Shown piece by piece: positions 26,465 to 35,936 of a stretch of DNA of 64,000 nucleotides; the stretch's first letter is position 1, and each line of letters opens with the position of its first letter. The notes under the pieces are model-generated. The model had not been told where the DNA came from. It did no database searches and was given only the letters and a program-made list of their open reading frames with translations. This DNA comes from Nocardioides cavernae. Its GTDB lineage: Bacteria; Actinomycetota; Actinomycetes; Propionibacteriales; Nocardioidaceae. Position numbers and translations under genes: made by a program. Where the stretch lies: positions 372,001 through 436,000 of the forward strand of contig NZ_JAFBCA010000001.1 of assembly GCF_016907475.1 (NCBI RefSeq), written 5' to 3'.

Positions 26465-26506
26465 ACGAGAACGCCCCCGGATTCGCGCTCCCGGGGGCGT
26501 TCTCGT
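26465..26506 (-). terminator. strong hairpin downstream of the HyuB operon
   Basis: A perfect 16-base stem (26465-26480 with 26491-26506) encloses a 10-base loop. It begins 15 bases past the HyuB stop on the minus strand and separates that operon from the IclR gene. There is no U-tract, but the stem is very GC-rich. Confidence 0.8.
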
Positions 26507-26520
26507 CATGCTCGGCAGGG

Positions 26521-28275
26521 TCACGCGTCGACGAGCGGCTCCGACCGCAACTCTCGCGTCCGCTTCTCGTCCACGGCTCCGGCCTCGTCGAGGGCCACGC
26601 CGTAGACGCTCATCGCGCGATCTGCGGAGATCCATCGCTCGTGCACGTCTCGCTGCACGACGTCAGCGGGCCGATCTGCTGGGTCGCCGTAGCCGCCACC
26701 GCCGGCAGTGATCGAGACGATGGTCTCGCCATCTCCCAGCTCGATGAGTCCCTGCTGGCTCAGCTCCTCGAGGCTGCCATCGCGCAACCGGCGGTAGTGC
26801 TGGCTCGGCCCACCGGCCGCGCCACCGCGCACGCCCTTCGCGGGGTTGATGGCACCGTCCGTGCCGTAGGCGACGGACAACGTGGTGCCCACGGGGCCGT
26901 ACTCGACGTATGCCGACGGGGCACCGCGATACCGTCCCGCGCCCTCGGTGTCCTGGACCAGCTTCTGCGAGCGCACGAGGATCGGGTGGGCCATCTCGGC
27001 GCCCTCAATGCTGTCGCGCCTCAGCATTCCGCCGCAACCGACATGGAAGATGGTGAGCCACGCGTCGGTCCAGGGGGTTCCCGCTCCGCCAGTCACAGCC
27101 AGGAAGATCTGGTTGACGAAGTCGTGGTCCGAGCGTGGGTCGCGTCCGGAAACCACGGCCGCAGCTGCCGGGATGACCGCTCCGCACTCCGCCATGCCGA
27201 CGCCCTCCGCGTACTCCGCGAACGCGGCCTGCACCATGTTGGACACTCGGTCCGCGAGGTTGGTGGTGGCGGCCGAGCAGCTGTGCGGGTGACGCGGAAT
27301 GCCTACCGCGCAGTTGTCGCGCAGGGCCACGTCGAGCCGCCGGAGGCTGCCGGCGTTCGGGGGCACCCCCTCGCCGATGGAGTTGAAGACCCCGATCATT
27401 GCGGCTGTGCGGGCTGTCGACTCGGTGAGGTTGAGGCCATTAGGCAGGCAGTCAACGTTCTCCCGGAGATCGAGATCGATCCTTTTCGCGAGCGGGTCGA
27501 CTACGACGTCCACCTTGATGGGCACGCCGTCCGGTGCTCCTGGGTAGGGGTCGTGCGTGGTGCTCGCCGAGAAAGAACCGGCGGGGAGCTTGGCGATGGC
27601 CTCCGACATCATGTTCTCGCTGTAGTTGAGCCACTCGACCACGAACTCGTCGAGCACGTCCCAACCGATCTCCTCGCCGAGCTCGAGCATGCGACGTTCC
27701 CCCAGCCTGACAGAACCGAGCAGCGCCAGGTAGTCGCCCCACCACTGGTCAGGGACTCGAATGCGCAGCTTGAGCATCCTCAAGATGTCGTCTGCGTCCT
27801 TGTAGTCGTTCTGGACGCGGCAAGCATCGAAGATGAGCGCGCCCTCCTCGTAGACGTCGCGGGCGTTGGACATGTACGTCGTCGGCTGGGAGTTGCCACA
27901 GTCGGCCTGGTGGGCCTTGGCCAGGATGGTGAAACGGTGCACCCCCTGCTCGTCGACTACCGGGACCACCATGCAGTGGTCGGCGGCGTGCGAGTTCCCG
28001 TTGTAGGGCGAGTTGTGGAGGTAGGCGTCGCCGCGCTTGGGCTCCGGGTAGGCCTCAACGATGGCACGCGAGATGAGGTCAGGACCGCTCATCATGTGGA
28101 TCGGGAGGCTCTCCGCACCAATCACCAACTGATGGTCTGCGCTCACGATGCAGCACGAGAAGTCGTGCGCCGCGTTCAGCACGCCCGATCGGCTGGAGCG
28201 GAAGATGGTGTTCATCATTCCCTCGACAATCACGTTCATGCGGCTGCTCAAGACCGCCATGCGCACGCCGTCCAT
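26521..28275 (-). CDS. hydantoinase B/acetone carboxylase alpha-like subunit (HyuB)
   Basis: A 584-residue protein with ATG at 28275, directly after the HyuA stop. HyuB-family features include HNSPYNGNSHAADH near residue 90 (metal-binding His residues), a central RENVDCLPNGLNLTEST segment and the C-terminal ITAGGGGYGDP. With HyuA it forms an ATP-dependent hydrolase or carboxylase acting on cyclic amides such as N-methylhydantoin and 5-oxoproline, or on ketones. No small third subunit of the acetone carboxylase type is present, which favours a hydantoinase-like cyclic amide reaction. It is the last gene of a six-gene operon. Confidence 0.88.
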   Translation of the reverse strand: MDGVRMAVLSSRMNVIVEGMMNTIFRSSRSGVLNAAHDFSCCIVSADHQLVIGAESLPIHMMSGPDLISRAIVEAYPEPKRGDAYLHNSPYNGNSHAADHCMVVPVVDEQGVHRFTILAKAHQADCGNSQPTTYMSNARDVYEEGALIFDACRVQNDYKDADDILRMLKLRIRVPDQWWGDYLALLGSVRLGERRMLELGEEIGWDVLDEFVVEWLNYSENMMSEAIAKLPAGSFSASTTHDPYPGAPDGVPIKVDVVVDPLAKRIDLDLRENVDCLPNGLNLTESTARTAAMIGVFNSIGEGVPPNAGSLRRLDVALRDNCAVGIPRHPHSCSAATTNLADRVSNMVQAAFAEYAEGVGMAECGAVIPAAAAVVSGRDPRSDHDFVNQIFLAVTGGAGTPWTDAWLTIFHVGCGGMLRRDSIEGAEMAHPILVRSQKLVQDTEGAGRYRGAPSAYVEYGPVGTTLSVAYGTDGAINPAKGVRGGAAGGPSQHYRRLRDGSLEELSQQGLIELGDGETIVSITAGGGGYGDPADRPADVVQRDVHERWISADRAMSVYGVALDEAGAVDEKRTRELRSEPLVDA

Positions 28276-28276
28276 G

Positions 28277-30370
28277 TCAGTTCTCTCCGTTCTTGGGGGA
28301 TCGCTCGGGGGGCAAACCCGGCACGACGTGCAGGGTGCCCGTGGGTCGACGCATGAAGGTTGCGCCGTCGTCGACCAGGATCGCGGTGGTGGCAGTCTCG
28401 ACAAGTGCCGGACCCGGCTGCGGTTCGTTGATCGGCACGTCGTCCAGACGCCAGACCGCGGCGGTTGCCCACCCAGATCCCGCGAGGAAGACCTGTCGTG
28501 TACGAGCCTTGCCATCGCCCGGAGGAAGGTCCGGGGTCTCCGGGTCGCTCAGTCGGCAGGACGCCCGAGCGTGCCAACTCTCGATCTCGATCGGCGAGTT
28601 GTCGTCAGCCACGGCGAAGGTCTCGCGGTGGGCAGCGTGGAAGGCTTCGACCAGTCGAGCGACACCGTCCTCGGTGCGCGTGTCCTCGACGTCGACCGGA
28701 ACCTGGAGCGTCCACACCTGGCTGGGATAGCGCGCTTCCATCGCGAACTCGACGCTGCTCGCCAGGGTGTCATCGCCAGCATCGTCGATGAACTCTCGAC
28801 ATCGGGCCGTGAGGTCCTCGACCACGGCTTCGACCTTGGCGTGGTCAAAGGCATCCGAGCTCGTCTTGCCGTTGACCTCGAACCCGCGGGCGAGCTCGGA
28901 GATGAGAGCGCCTGATGCGCTCAGAGCAGGCCCCATGAGCGGGACTATGACCTCGGGGCACGACAGACGCCGGCCGATCGCGACCGTGTTGAAGCCGGCA
29001 GCGCCGCCACCCCCGACCAGGACGGCGCGGGAGGCGTCGATGCCTTGGTGGCTGGTGATCTCCTCAATCGCACCGACCATGTGCTCGGTCGCCAGTTCCC
29101 AGATGGCGGCCGCGGCCTCGTGGACAGAGATGCCGAGAGGCTCGGCCACATGTACCTCGATGGCTGTCGTCGCCGCGTCGAGGTCGAGCCGGGACCGTCC
29201 TCCCAGGAAGTAGTCGGGGTCGAGATACCCGAGGACGAGGCAGGCGTCCGTCATTGTCGGGCGGTCGCCGCCGCGGCCGTAGCAGGCCGGCCCCGGAACT
29301 GCACTGGCACTCTCCGGGCCGACGTGGAGCATGCCGCCCGCGTCCACGTACGCGAGCGAGCCGCCTCCGGCGCCGACGCTACGAACGTCGACGCTGGGAA
29401 AGCCGGTCATGTTGCCGATGAACGGCTGACCGATCCAGGACTCGCGCGTCCACGGAATCCGTCCGTCACGCACGACAGACACGTCGTAGCTGGTGCCGCC
29501 GGTATCGGCCACGATGGCCATGTCCGACTCGGCGTCCTGGCTCGAGAAGAATCGCCCCGCCACGGGAGCCATGGACGGACCGGAGTTGAGCGAGTGGATC
29601 GGGGCCTCTGCGACGGCGGCCGCATCGAGCGCTCCACCCGAGGAGGTCATCATCAGGAGCCGTCCGTCGAAGCCGGCCTCGGCGAGACGGGCTCGGCAGC
29701 CCGCGATGTAGGTCGTCATGAGCGGCTTGAGCGAGGCATCGATGGCTGCCGATGACGCCCGGCGGTATTCGCGCAGCGCCGGGTTGAGCTGATGTGACAG
29801 CGTGACGGGCACGTCGGGCAGCTCTTCATGGAGGATGCGTCCGACGAGGAGCTCGTGCTCGGGGTTGACGATGGACCACAGCAGGCATACGGCGACGGCC
29901 TCAGCGCCGGCCGCGCGCAGCTGGTCGGCCAAGGCCCGGACCGAATCCTCCGTCAATCGCGTCACGACGGCGCCCTGGGCATCTACACGCTCCGCAACCT
30001 CGAAGGTCAGGGACCTGGGCACATAGGGCTCCGGGTAGGCCCGGCGCTGATTGAAGATGTCGGTGCGACCACCCTCGCGAAGTAGCAGCATGTCGGGGTG
30101 ACCCTCGGTCGCCACGAGTGCCGTCCGGGCGACGTTGCCGGTCAGCACAGCATTGAGACCTCGAGTCGTACCGTGGAACAGCATCGACCCAGACGCGAGA
30201 AGGTCCTCGCGCAAGACACCTCGTTCCTCGGCCGCCACAGCAAACGCGTCGAGGATGCCCTGTACTGGATCGGACGGGGTGGTCGGGCTCTTGTAGATGT
30301 TGAGGTGCCCTTCGGCATCCTCGATCACCAAGTCGGTGAACGTTCCGCCTGTGTCGACTGCGAATCTCAT
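28277..30370 (-). CDS. hydantoinase A/acetone carboxylase beta-like subunit (HyuA)
   Basis: A 697-residue protein starting at the ATG after AAGGAACAGACC. It opens with the ASKHA-type nucleotide motif DTGGTFTDLV and repeats the phosphate-loop pattern at IVADTGGTSYDVSVV and LVGGGGAAGFNT, typical of HyuA ATPase subunits. It would energise hydrolysis or carboxylation by HyuB. The operon also encodes a thiamine-dependent E1, an alpha/beta hydrolase and a DapB-like dehydrogenase, an arrangement I do not recognise from a known pathway. Confidence 0.9.
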   Translation of the reverse strand: MRFAVDTGGTFTDLVIEDAEGHLNIYKSPTTPSDPVQGILDAFAVAAEERGVLREDLLASGSMLFHGTTRGLNAVLTGNVARTALVATEGHPDMLLLREGGRTDIFNQRRAYPEPYVPRSLTFEVAERVDAQGAVVTRLTEDSVRALADQLRAAGAEAVAVCLLWSIVNPEHELLVGRILHEELPDVPVTLSHQLNPALREYRRASSAAIDASLKPLMTTYIAGCRARLAEAGFDGRLLMMTSSGGALDAAAVAEAPIHSLNSGPSMAPVAGRFFSSQDAESDMAIVADTGGTSYDVSVVRDGRIPWTRESWIGQPFIGNMTGFPSVDVRSVGAGGGSLAYVDAGGMLHVGPESASAVPGPACYGRGGDRPTMTDACLVLGYLDPDYFLGGRSRLDLDAATTAIEVHVAEPLGISVHEAAAAIWELATEHMVGAIEEITSHQGIDASRAVLVGGGGAAGFNTVAIGRRLSCPEVIVPLMGPALSASGALISELARGFEVNGKTSSDAFDHAKVEAVVEDLTARCREFIDDAGDDTLASSVEFAMEARYPSQVWTLQVPVDVEDTRTEDGVARLVEAFHAAHRETFAVADDNSPIEIESWHARASCRLSDPETPDLPPGDGKARTRQVFLAGSGWATAAVWRLDDVPINEPQPGPALVETATTAILVDDGATFMRRPTGTLHVVPGLPPERSPKNGEN

Positions 30371-30406
30371 GGTCTGTTCCTTGTCGCGAGTGATGTCCGG
30401 TGCGCG

Positions 30407-31450
30407 TCAGCGCAGCATCAGGGTGTTGAGGTCTGACCACGCGGTGGCAGCGGGGATGTCCTTGACGGTCTTCACGCCGGGGCCGGCCCCGAGTACCCCT
30501 GGGATGGAGTTGACGATCTGCGCCGAGGTGGCCGGAATGGCGTCCATCCCCGGGCTCAGCTGGACGCGCACGGGGTGCTCGCCCTCGATCTCGAAGGTGT
30601 CGGCAGGCTCCAGCCCCGATGCCTGCGGACGCAGGTGCAGGATCAGCTCGAACTCGATCTTCGGCTCGCCGCCGACACGGCCCGTTGCGCGCTGGACGAA
30701 GCCTTCGGTGCGCCCGGCCGGCACGCCGCCGTAGCCGCTGGGCGCGTTCGTCTCGGCAACCATCGCCTCGAAGGTCTCCTCGACGGGACCGTCGAGGGTG
30801 ATGCCCAGGCGCTCGGCGACGATCTGGATCGACTCGGGGAACCCCACATGCCCGGCGATCGAACCATCGGCGTGTCCGGCGTCGAACTCCTCGGGGGTGT
30901 AGCCGATGCCCAAGCGGCGGTGGATGTTCTCGCCGAAGCCGATCACGTCGACGACGCGGCGGCCACGGATCGAGGCGACGTCCCAGCTACAGCCCGACGC
31001 GGTGGCGAGGAAGGTGTCGAAGATGAAGCCCGGGTTGACACCGGTGCCGAGCACTGTCGCGCCGCTGGCCGAGGCGACCTTGTCGAGCTGGGCTGCGAGG
31101 TCGGCGTCGCGGGTGAACGGGAAGGCGAGCTCCTCGCACGGGCTGATCACGCTGACCCCCGCCTCGGCGAACTGCTGGACCAGGTCGGCGGTGTCGCGGA
31201 GGAAGGAGCCAGTCATCACCAGGACGACGTCCGGCTGGGCGGCGAGGACCTCCTCGGTCTCCGAGCCGACTACGAGGTCATGGGCGGTGCGCGACCCCGC
31301 GACCTCGCCGAGCGGTCGGCCCTGGTCCTTGGCGTCCTTCGTGATAGCCGCGACGAGGTCGTAGCCGCTGCGGTGGTCGATGAGCAGTCGGGCGGCAGCC
31401 TTGCCGATGCTGCCGAGGCCGCAGATGGCAATCTTGGTGTTCTCGGTCAT
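30407..31450 (-). CDS. DapB-like NAD(P)-dependent dehydrogenase (2,4-diaminopentanoate dehydrogenase-like)
   Basis: A 347-residue protein; the ATG follows AGGAGACCCACC. The N-terminal Rossmann fold KIAICGLGSIGKAAARLLID and the central SPCEELAFPF and GTGVNPGFIFD segments match the family of dihydrodipicolinate-reductase-like enzymes that includes 2,4-diaminopentanoate dehydrogenase of ornithine fermentation. Such enzymes deaminate or reduce at a C4 amine or imine. In this operon it could release ammonia from an amino-ketone type intermediate. The assignment rests on family resemblance and the actual substrate is open. Confidence 0.7.
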   Translation of the reverse strand: MTENTKIAICGLGSIGKAAARLLIDHRSGYDLVAAITKDAKDQGRPLGEVAGSRTAHDLVVGSETEEVLAAQPDVVLVMTGSFLRDTADLVQQFAEAGVSVISPCEELAFPFTRDADLAAQLDKVASASGATVLGTGVNPGFIFDTFLATASGCSWDVASIRGRRVVDVIGFGENIHRRLGIGYTPEEFDAGHADGSIAGHVGFPESIQIVAERLGITLDGPVEETFEAMVAETNAPSGYGGVPAGRTEGFVQRATGRVGGEPKIEFELILHLRPQASGLEPADTFEIEGEHPVRVQLSPGMDAIPATSAQIVNSIPGVLGAGPGVKTVKDIPAATAWSDLNTLMLR

Positions 31451-31475
31451 GGTGGGTCTCCTAGCTGTCAGGGTC

Positions 31476-32399
31476 TCAGCGGGCCGCGAGGTTCTTGGTG
31501 AAGAAGTCCGCGACCTTCGCCGCGACGACGTTCTGGCGGTCGCGGTCGGCGTAGAGGGTCAGGTGGTCTGCGTTGGAGATGATCATCAGCTCCTTGGCGT
31601 CCCCCGGGATCTGGTCGTGTGCCTTGACCGCGAGGTCCCAGTGGGTGTGGTCGTCACCCTCGGCGATGATCAAGAGCGACGGCTTGTGGATCAGCCGCGG
31701 CAGGTAGGGGAAGACGCTGTAGCCGAGCAGCAGGTCAGCGGACTCAGCGGTGGCCTCGCCGACGTACGACGGGGCCTCCCGCTCCTTAAGCGCGGCGAAG
31801 GTCTTCTTCGACTTGGGGAACGGCCAGGTCGCGAGGTCACCCTCCTCCGCCGGCTGGTGCGGGAAGTAGGTGGTCTCACCGGTGTCGCGCCGCTTGCGGC
31901 GGGACTCGAGGATCGCGGACTGGAAGCGGCGGAAGCCGAGAGTCCCGTGGGCCATGCGCATGTTGTTGTAGCCGTCAGTCACCGGGACGATGCCGCACAG
32001 CGCGCGCACGCGCGGGTCGATCGCACCAAGGATCATCACGTGGCCGCCACTGTAGGAGATGCCCCAGACGCCGATACGGTCGCCGTCCACCTCGTCGCGA
32101 GCCTCGACAAAATCGATGGCGTTTCGATAGTCAGCAAGCTGCTGGGCCGGGTCGATGTGCTGGCGGGGCTCGCCCTGACTGCCACCAAAGTTCCGGTAGT
32201 CGAAGATGAGGGCGGCGATGCCTTGGGCGGCCAGCGCAGCGGCGTACGTCGGCTGCGCAAGCTCCTTGACGTAGCACCAGCCACCGGCCATCACCACGCA
32301 CGGGAACGGCCCGTCGCCCTCGGGGCGGTAGTAGAGGGCCTCGAGCGTGATCCCGTCGGAGTCGAAGGTGAGAGTCTCGGGAGCGATTTCGGCAGACAT
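31476..32399 (-). CDS. alpha/beta hydrolase
   Basis: A 307-residue alpha/beta hydrolase of the dienelactone-hydrolase-like type. The nucleophile elbow is GISYSGG (Ser about 115), an oxyanion region VVMAGGWCYVK is near residue 40, and a late NADHLTLY supplies the probable catalytic His. There is no signal peptide, so it acts in the cytoplasm on an ester, lactone or C-C bond. It sits between E1-beta and the DapB-like dehydrogenase in the same operon, with short gaps. Confidence 0.8.
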   Translation of the reverse strand: MSAEIAPETLTFDSDGITLEALYYRPEGDGPFPCVVMAGGWCYVKELAQPTYAAALAAQGIAALIFDYRNFGGSQGEPRQHIDPAQQLADYRNAIDFVEARDEVDGDRIGVWGISYSGGHVMILGAIDPRVRALCGIVPVTDGYNNMRMAHGTLGFRRFQSAILESRRKRRDTGETTYFPHQPAEEGDLATWPFPKSKKTFAALKEREAPSYVGEATAESADLLLGYSVFPYLPRLIHKPSLLIIAEGDDHTHWDLAVKAHDQIPGDAKELMIISNADHLTLYADRDRQNVVAAKVADFFTKNLAAR

Positions 32400-32416
32400 G
32401 AAGGGGCCTTTCGGGT

Positions 32417-33394
32417 TCAGAACTTGGCGAGTTCGAGGAGCGACTGGTGGATGACGGCGGGTGTCGGGACGATCGCCTCTTCCAAAGGGACGCCGACAGG
32501 AATCGGCACGCGATGGGTCCCGACCCGGTGAACCGGGCCGTCCAGGTGGATAAAGAGGTCCTTCGCTGCCCAGCTCGCGATCTCAGAGCCCCATCCGCCG
32601 TACTCGACGGCTTCGTAGACGACTGCCAACTTGGAGGTCTTCTTCACCGAGGCAGCGACTGTCTCGAGATCGAGGGGCCACAGGTAGCGCATGTCGATGA
32701 CATCGACGGAGTAGCCCGACTCGGCCAGCATGTCCGCTGCCTCCAGGCAGGAGTGGACCATGCGGCCGGCAGAGACCACCGTGAGGTCGGTGCCCTCCCG
32801 GCGTACAGCAGCGCGCACTCCGCGCAGGCCTTCGTCGAAGTCGATCTCCTCGTTGATCCTGAAGTAGAGGCTCTTGTTCTCGAAGAACATCACCGGGTCG
32901 TCCATGCGGATCGACTCGCGCATCATCCAGTAGGCGTCCGAGGGCGTGCTCGGCATCGCGACCACGAGGCCAGGGGTCTGGGCGAACCATGATTCGAGAG
33001 ATTGCGAGTGTTGCGGCCCGTGATTGGTGCCGGCGCCACCGGGCAGCCGCACGACCATCGGGACTGAGAACTGGCCGTTGCTCATGTAGTGGATCTTCGC
33101 CGCGAAGTTGATCAGCTGGTCCATGGCGAGCATGACGAAGTCGGAGAACATGATCTCGACGACTGGTCGCATGCCCTCGGTCGCAGCCCCGGCGGCGAAC
33201 CCGGCGAGCGCTCCCTCTGAGATCGGCGAGTCCATGATCCGGTCGGGGCCGTACTTGTCGATCAGTCCACGAGTGACGGTGAAGACGCCGCCCAGTGGAC
33301 CGACCTCTTCGCCCATCACCACGACTGACGGGTCGGCCTCCAGTTCGTGGTCGATCGCCGCACGGATCGCCTCAGCGAACTTCAGCGTAGCCAT
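32417..33394 (-). CDS. thiamine-dependent dehydrogenase E1 beta subunit
   Basis: A 325-residue protein from the ATG at 33394, which lies 23 bases inside the E1-alpha gene. Family features are VVVMGEEVG, DSPISEGALAGFAAGAA, GGAGTNHGPQHSQSLESWF and PVMFFENKSLYF, as in acetoin, branched-chain and pyruvate dehydrogenase E1-beta subunits. With E1-alpha it decarboxylates a 2-oxo acid or cleaves an alpha-diketone/acetoin and transfers the acyl group to the lipoyl E2 encoded divergently at 34521. Confidence 0.9.
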   Translation of the reverse strand: MATLKFAEAIRAAIDHELEADPSVVVMGEEVGPLGGVFTVTRGLIDKYGPDRIMDSPISEGALAGFAAGAATEGMRPVVEIMFSDFVMLAMDQLINFAAKIHYMSNGQFSVPMVVRLPGGAGTNHGPQHSQSLESWFAQTPGLVVAMPSTPSDAYWMMRESIRMDDPVMFFENKSLYFRINEEIDFDEGLRGVRAAVRREGTDLTVVSAGRMVHSCLEAADMLAESGYSVDVIDMRYLWPLDLETVAASVKKTSKLAVVYEAVEYGGWGSEIASWAAKDLFIHLDGPVHRVGTHRVPIPVGVPLEEAIVPTPAVIHQSLLELAKF

Positions 33395-34373
33395 TCCACT
33401 CCAGCCCTTCTGTTGCGTATACGGTTGTGAATGCGTCGGCGGGCTCGGGGTGAACGCCGGCTTCGGCGCGCTCCACGGCCAGGCGCACAATTTCCGCCAC
33501 CTCTCGCTCGACCTCCTCGACGCGCTCGGGCATCTCGGCCATCAACTGCTGTCTCGAGGCCGCGATGGGATCGTTCTCGTCGAGCCAGTCCTGACCGTCT
33601 GTCTTCGATCGGTAGAGGTAGTCAGCGTCATTGATGCTGTGGGCGCGCACGCGGTAGACGGCGATCTCGAGGAAAGCCGGTTGCCCGGTGCGGGCATGCG
33701 CGATGAGTTCCGTGGCGACCTCGAAGACGGCGGTCACGTCACGCCCGTCGACAAACTCCGACCGGATGCCCATGCCACGCGCCATGGCGGCGATCGATCC
33801 CGGAGGACCGAAGATCCGCTCGACCGGCATGGAGTGTGCCCAGCCGTTGTTTTCGCACACGAACAGGCACGGCGACTCCCAGAACTTCGCCATCCGGAGC
33901 GTCTCAGGAACGACACCGTTGGCGGCCGCGCCGTCACCGCCGAAGGTGACCGCGATGTCGTCAGTTCCACGACGCCGCTTCGCCCACCCGACCCCGGCCG
34001 CCCATGGCACCCCGCCGCCGACGATGGCGGTCTCGCCGTAGAAGCCGACCGACCTGTCGTGCAGGTGCATTGAGGCGCCGCGACCGCCGCTCGTACCGTG
34101 CGTCTTCTTGTACAGCTCGGCGATGACTGCGTCAGCTGTCACGCCCTTGGCCAGCGCGTGTCCATGCCCACGATGGTTGCTGGTGACGGCATCCGAAGGA
34201 CGGAGTGCGAGGCACACACCGGCCGCAGCGCTCTCCTGTCCCAGGGACGAGTGGAACGACCCTGCGATACGCCCCGCGCGGTGCGATCGCTCGATGGCCG
34301 TTTCAACTCCCCGGGTCAAGACCATGGAGCGGTAGAGCTCCAGGTGCTGCTCCGGACTAGTAGACGATGACAT
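33372..34373 (-). CDS. thiamine-dependent dehydrogenase E1 alpha subunit
   Basis: A 333-residue protein. The thiamine-diphosphate motif starts GDGAAANGVVPETLRMA and ends CENNGWAHSMP. HRGHGHALAKG and SGGRGASMHLHD are typical of AcoA-type acetoin dehydrogenase alpha subunits, and the length matches them rather than the longer pyruvate dehydrogenase E1p. It is the first gene of a six-gene minus-strand operon (E1 alpha, E1 beta, hydrolase, DapB-like, HyuA, HyuB), with an operator 17-44 bases upstream of its start. No E3 is in the window, so a housekeeping lipoamide dehydrogenase must serve. Confidence 0.9.
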   Translation of the reverse strand: MSSSTSPEQHLELYRSMVLTRGVETAIERSHRAGRIAGSFHSSLGQESAAAGVCLALRPSDAVTSNHRGHGHALAKGVTADAVIAELYKKTHGTSGGRGASMHLHDRSVGFYGETAIVGGGVPWAAGVGWAKRRRGTDDIAVTFGGDGAAANGVVPETLRMAKFWESPCLFVCENNGWAHSMPVERIFGPPGSIAAMARGMGIRSEFVDGRDVTAVFEVATELIAHARTGQPAFLEIAVYRVRAHSINDADYLYRSKTDGQDWLDENDPIAASRQQLMAEMPERVEEVEREVAEIVRLAVERAEAGVHPEPADAFTTVYATEGLEWNGYAEVR

Positions 34374-34389
34374 TCAGGCCACCTTTGCT

Positions 34390-34417
34390 CGTATTGCGGG
34401 CTTATGCTCGGATAGTG
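34390..34417. promoter_or_regulatory. 28-base palindromic operator, site 6
   Basis: Left arm CGTATTGCGGGC, spacer TTAT, right arm GCTCGGATAGTG. It begins 17 bases upstream of the E1-alpha start at 34373 in the E1/E2 divergent gap. Confidence 0.72.
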
Positions 34418-34461
34418 CAACATAGCGGTCGAGCCCCGTCAACTGTTGTCGGCGGCACATT

Positions 34462-34489
34462 CATCATACGAGCGACGGTTCGCATGCTG
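34462..34489. promoter_or_regulatory. 28-base palindromic operator, site 7
   Basis: Left arm CATCATACGAGC, spacer GACG, right arm GTTCGCATGCTG. It is a second copy in the same divergent gap, 31 bases upstream of the E2 start at 34521, so each divergent promoter has its own site. Confidence 0.72.
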
Positions 34490-34520
34490 CTAGAACCGAT
34501 GACGAGGTCTGGAGGCCGCC

Positions 34521-35873
34521 ATGGCAGAGGTTGTGATGCCCGCACTCGGCGAGTCGGTGTCGGAAGGCACCATCAACGCTTGGCTGAAGCAGCCCGGTGA
34601 CCGTGTCGAGGTTGACGAGCCGCTGCTCGAAGTGTCGACGGACAAGGTTGACACCGAGATTCCTGCTCCTTTCGCAGGCACGGTGAGCTCGCTCCTAGCC
34701 GCAGAGGGAGACGTCGTGGGGGTGGGCTCAGCCATCTGCCTTATCGAGACTTCCACCACCGTTTCGGCAGTTTCCCAGGATGGCCCGAAGCCCTCGGCTG
34801 CGTCCGTGCCGCATGCTTCCCCTGCACCTGCCGCCGCCCGTTTAACGGTCGCAACGCCAGCCGTGCCATCGGCGGCGGCCTCGCGCAGCGTCGGCAGCTT
34901 CCTTTCCCAGCCCGTGCGCAGGACGGCCGAGACCAGAGGCATCGACCCGTCGACGTTGGAAGGGACCGGGCGCGATGGACGCGTACGACTCGGAGACGTG
35001 CTCGCGGTAGTCGACCGTAATTCGACAGCGGCGACCCTTTCGCAAACCCCCTCGTCCCCCGTTGCCCCGGCTGCTGTCCCGACTCCCCCGCCCGCTCAGC
35101 CGATCCGGCAGGCAGGGCCCTCCGCAACCGTGGTCCCGCCCGAACGGCCGATGTCACCGGTCGGCGCGGTTCGCACTGAGCCCTTGACCCGCCGTCGTCG
35201 CATCATCGCTGAGCGGATGGTCGCATCCTTGCAGCAGAGCGCCCAGTTGACCTCCTTCGTCGAGGTCGACCTGACCCTCGTCGCTCGCCAGATCGCCTCG
35301 CTCCGCGAGGAGTTCAGCGCTCGGGAGGGCGTCCGCCTGACCTTTAGCCCCTACATCGCCAGGGCCGCCCTGGACGCTCTCAAGGAGCACCCGTCGTTCA
35401 ACGCTCAGCTCGACCTCGACCGGAATCAGGTCTCGTACTTCGCTGAGGAGCACCTGGCGATCGCCGTGGACACCGAGGCGGGCCTGGTGACGCCTGTCAT
35501 CAGGTCTGCAGGGGACCTGTCGATTGCCGGTCTGGCTCGGAAGATCAGCGACGTGGGCGCGCGGGCGCGCACCAACAAGCTCAGCCCGGATGAGATGCAG
35601 GGCGGGACGTTCACTCTCACCAACACAGGCAGCAGGGGCGTTTTGGCTGATACCCCGATCATCAACCAGCCACAGGTGGCCATCCTCGGCGCGGGTGCGG
35701 TCGTGAAGAGAGCAGTCGTCATGGACGACCCACGTCTGGGCGAGACCATCGCCGTGCGACACATGGCCTACATGTCACTCACCTACGACCACCGTCTCAT
35801 CGACGGCGCTGACGCGGCGCGCTACCTCGGCACGCTGCGTCAGCGGCTGGAGACGCCGCCCGTCGACGTGTGA
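34521..35873 (+). CDS. dihydrolipoamide acyltransferase E2
   Basis: A 450-residue protein with the standard E2 order: lipoyl domain (residues 1-80, lipoylated Lys42 in STDKVDTEIPAP), an Ala/Pro-rich linker, a peripheral-subunit-binding domain (VRRTAETRGIDPSTLEGTG) and a second Pro-rich linker. The catalytic domain ends in YDHRLIDGADAARYL with the active-site His. Placing E2 opposite E1 rather than after it is unusual; paired operators at 34390 and 34462 would keep the two coordinated. The acyl group is unknown. Confidence 0.92.
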   Translation: MAEVVMPALGESVSEGTINAWLKQPGDRVEVDEPLLEVSTDKVDTEIPAPFAGTVSSLLAAEGDVVGVGSAICLIETSTTVSAVSQDGPKPSAASVPHASPAPAAARLTVATPAVPSAAASRSVGSFLSQPVRRTAETRGIDPSTLEGTGRDGRVRLGDVLAVVDRNSTAATLSQTPSSPVAPAAVPTPPPAQPIRQAGPSATVVPPERPMSPVGAVRTEPLTRRRRIIAERMVASLQQSAQLTSFVEVDLTLVARQIASLREEFSAREGVRLTFSPYIARAALDALKEHPSFNAQLDLDRNQVSYFAEEHLAIAVDTEAGLVTPVIRSAGDLSIAGLARKISDVGARARTNKLSPDEMQGGTFTLTNTGSRGVLADTPIINQPQVAILGAGAVVKRAVVMDDPRLGETIAVRHMAYMSLTYDHRLIDGADAARYLGTLRQRLETPPVDV

Positions 35874-35936
35874 TCGCAGTGGCGGGGACGACACCGTCCT
35901 TGATGTTTGCCGGCCCGTGACCTCGCCGCAACGCCC

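Noticed and set aside
26521..30370. Acetone carboxylase
   Set aside because: The small gamma subunit that belongs to acetone carboxylase is not encoded nearby.
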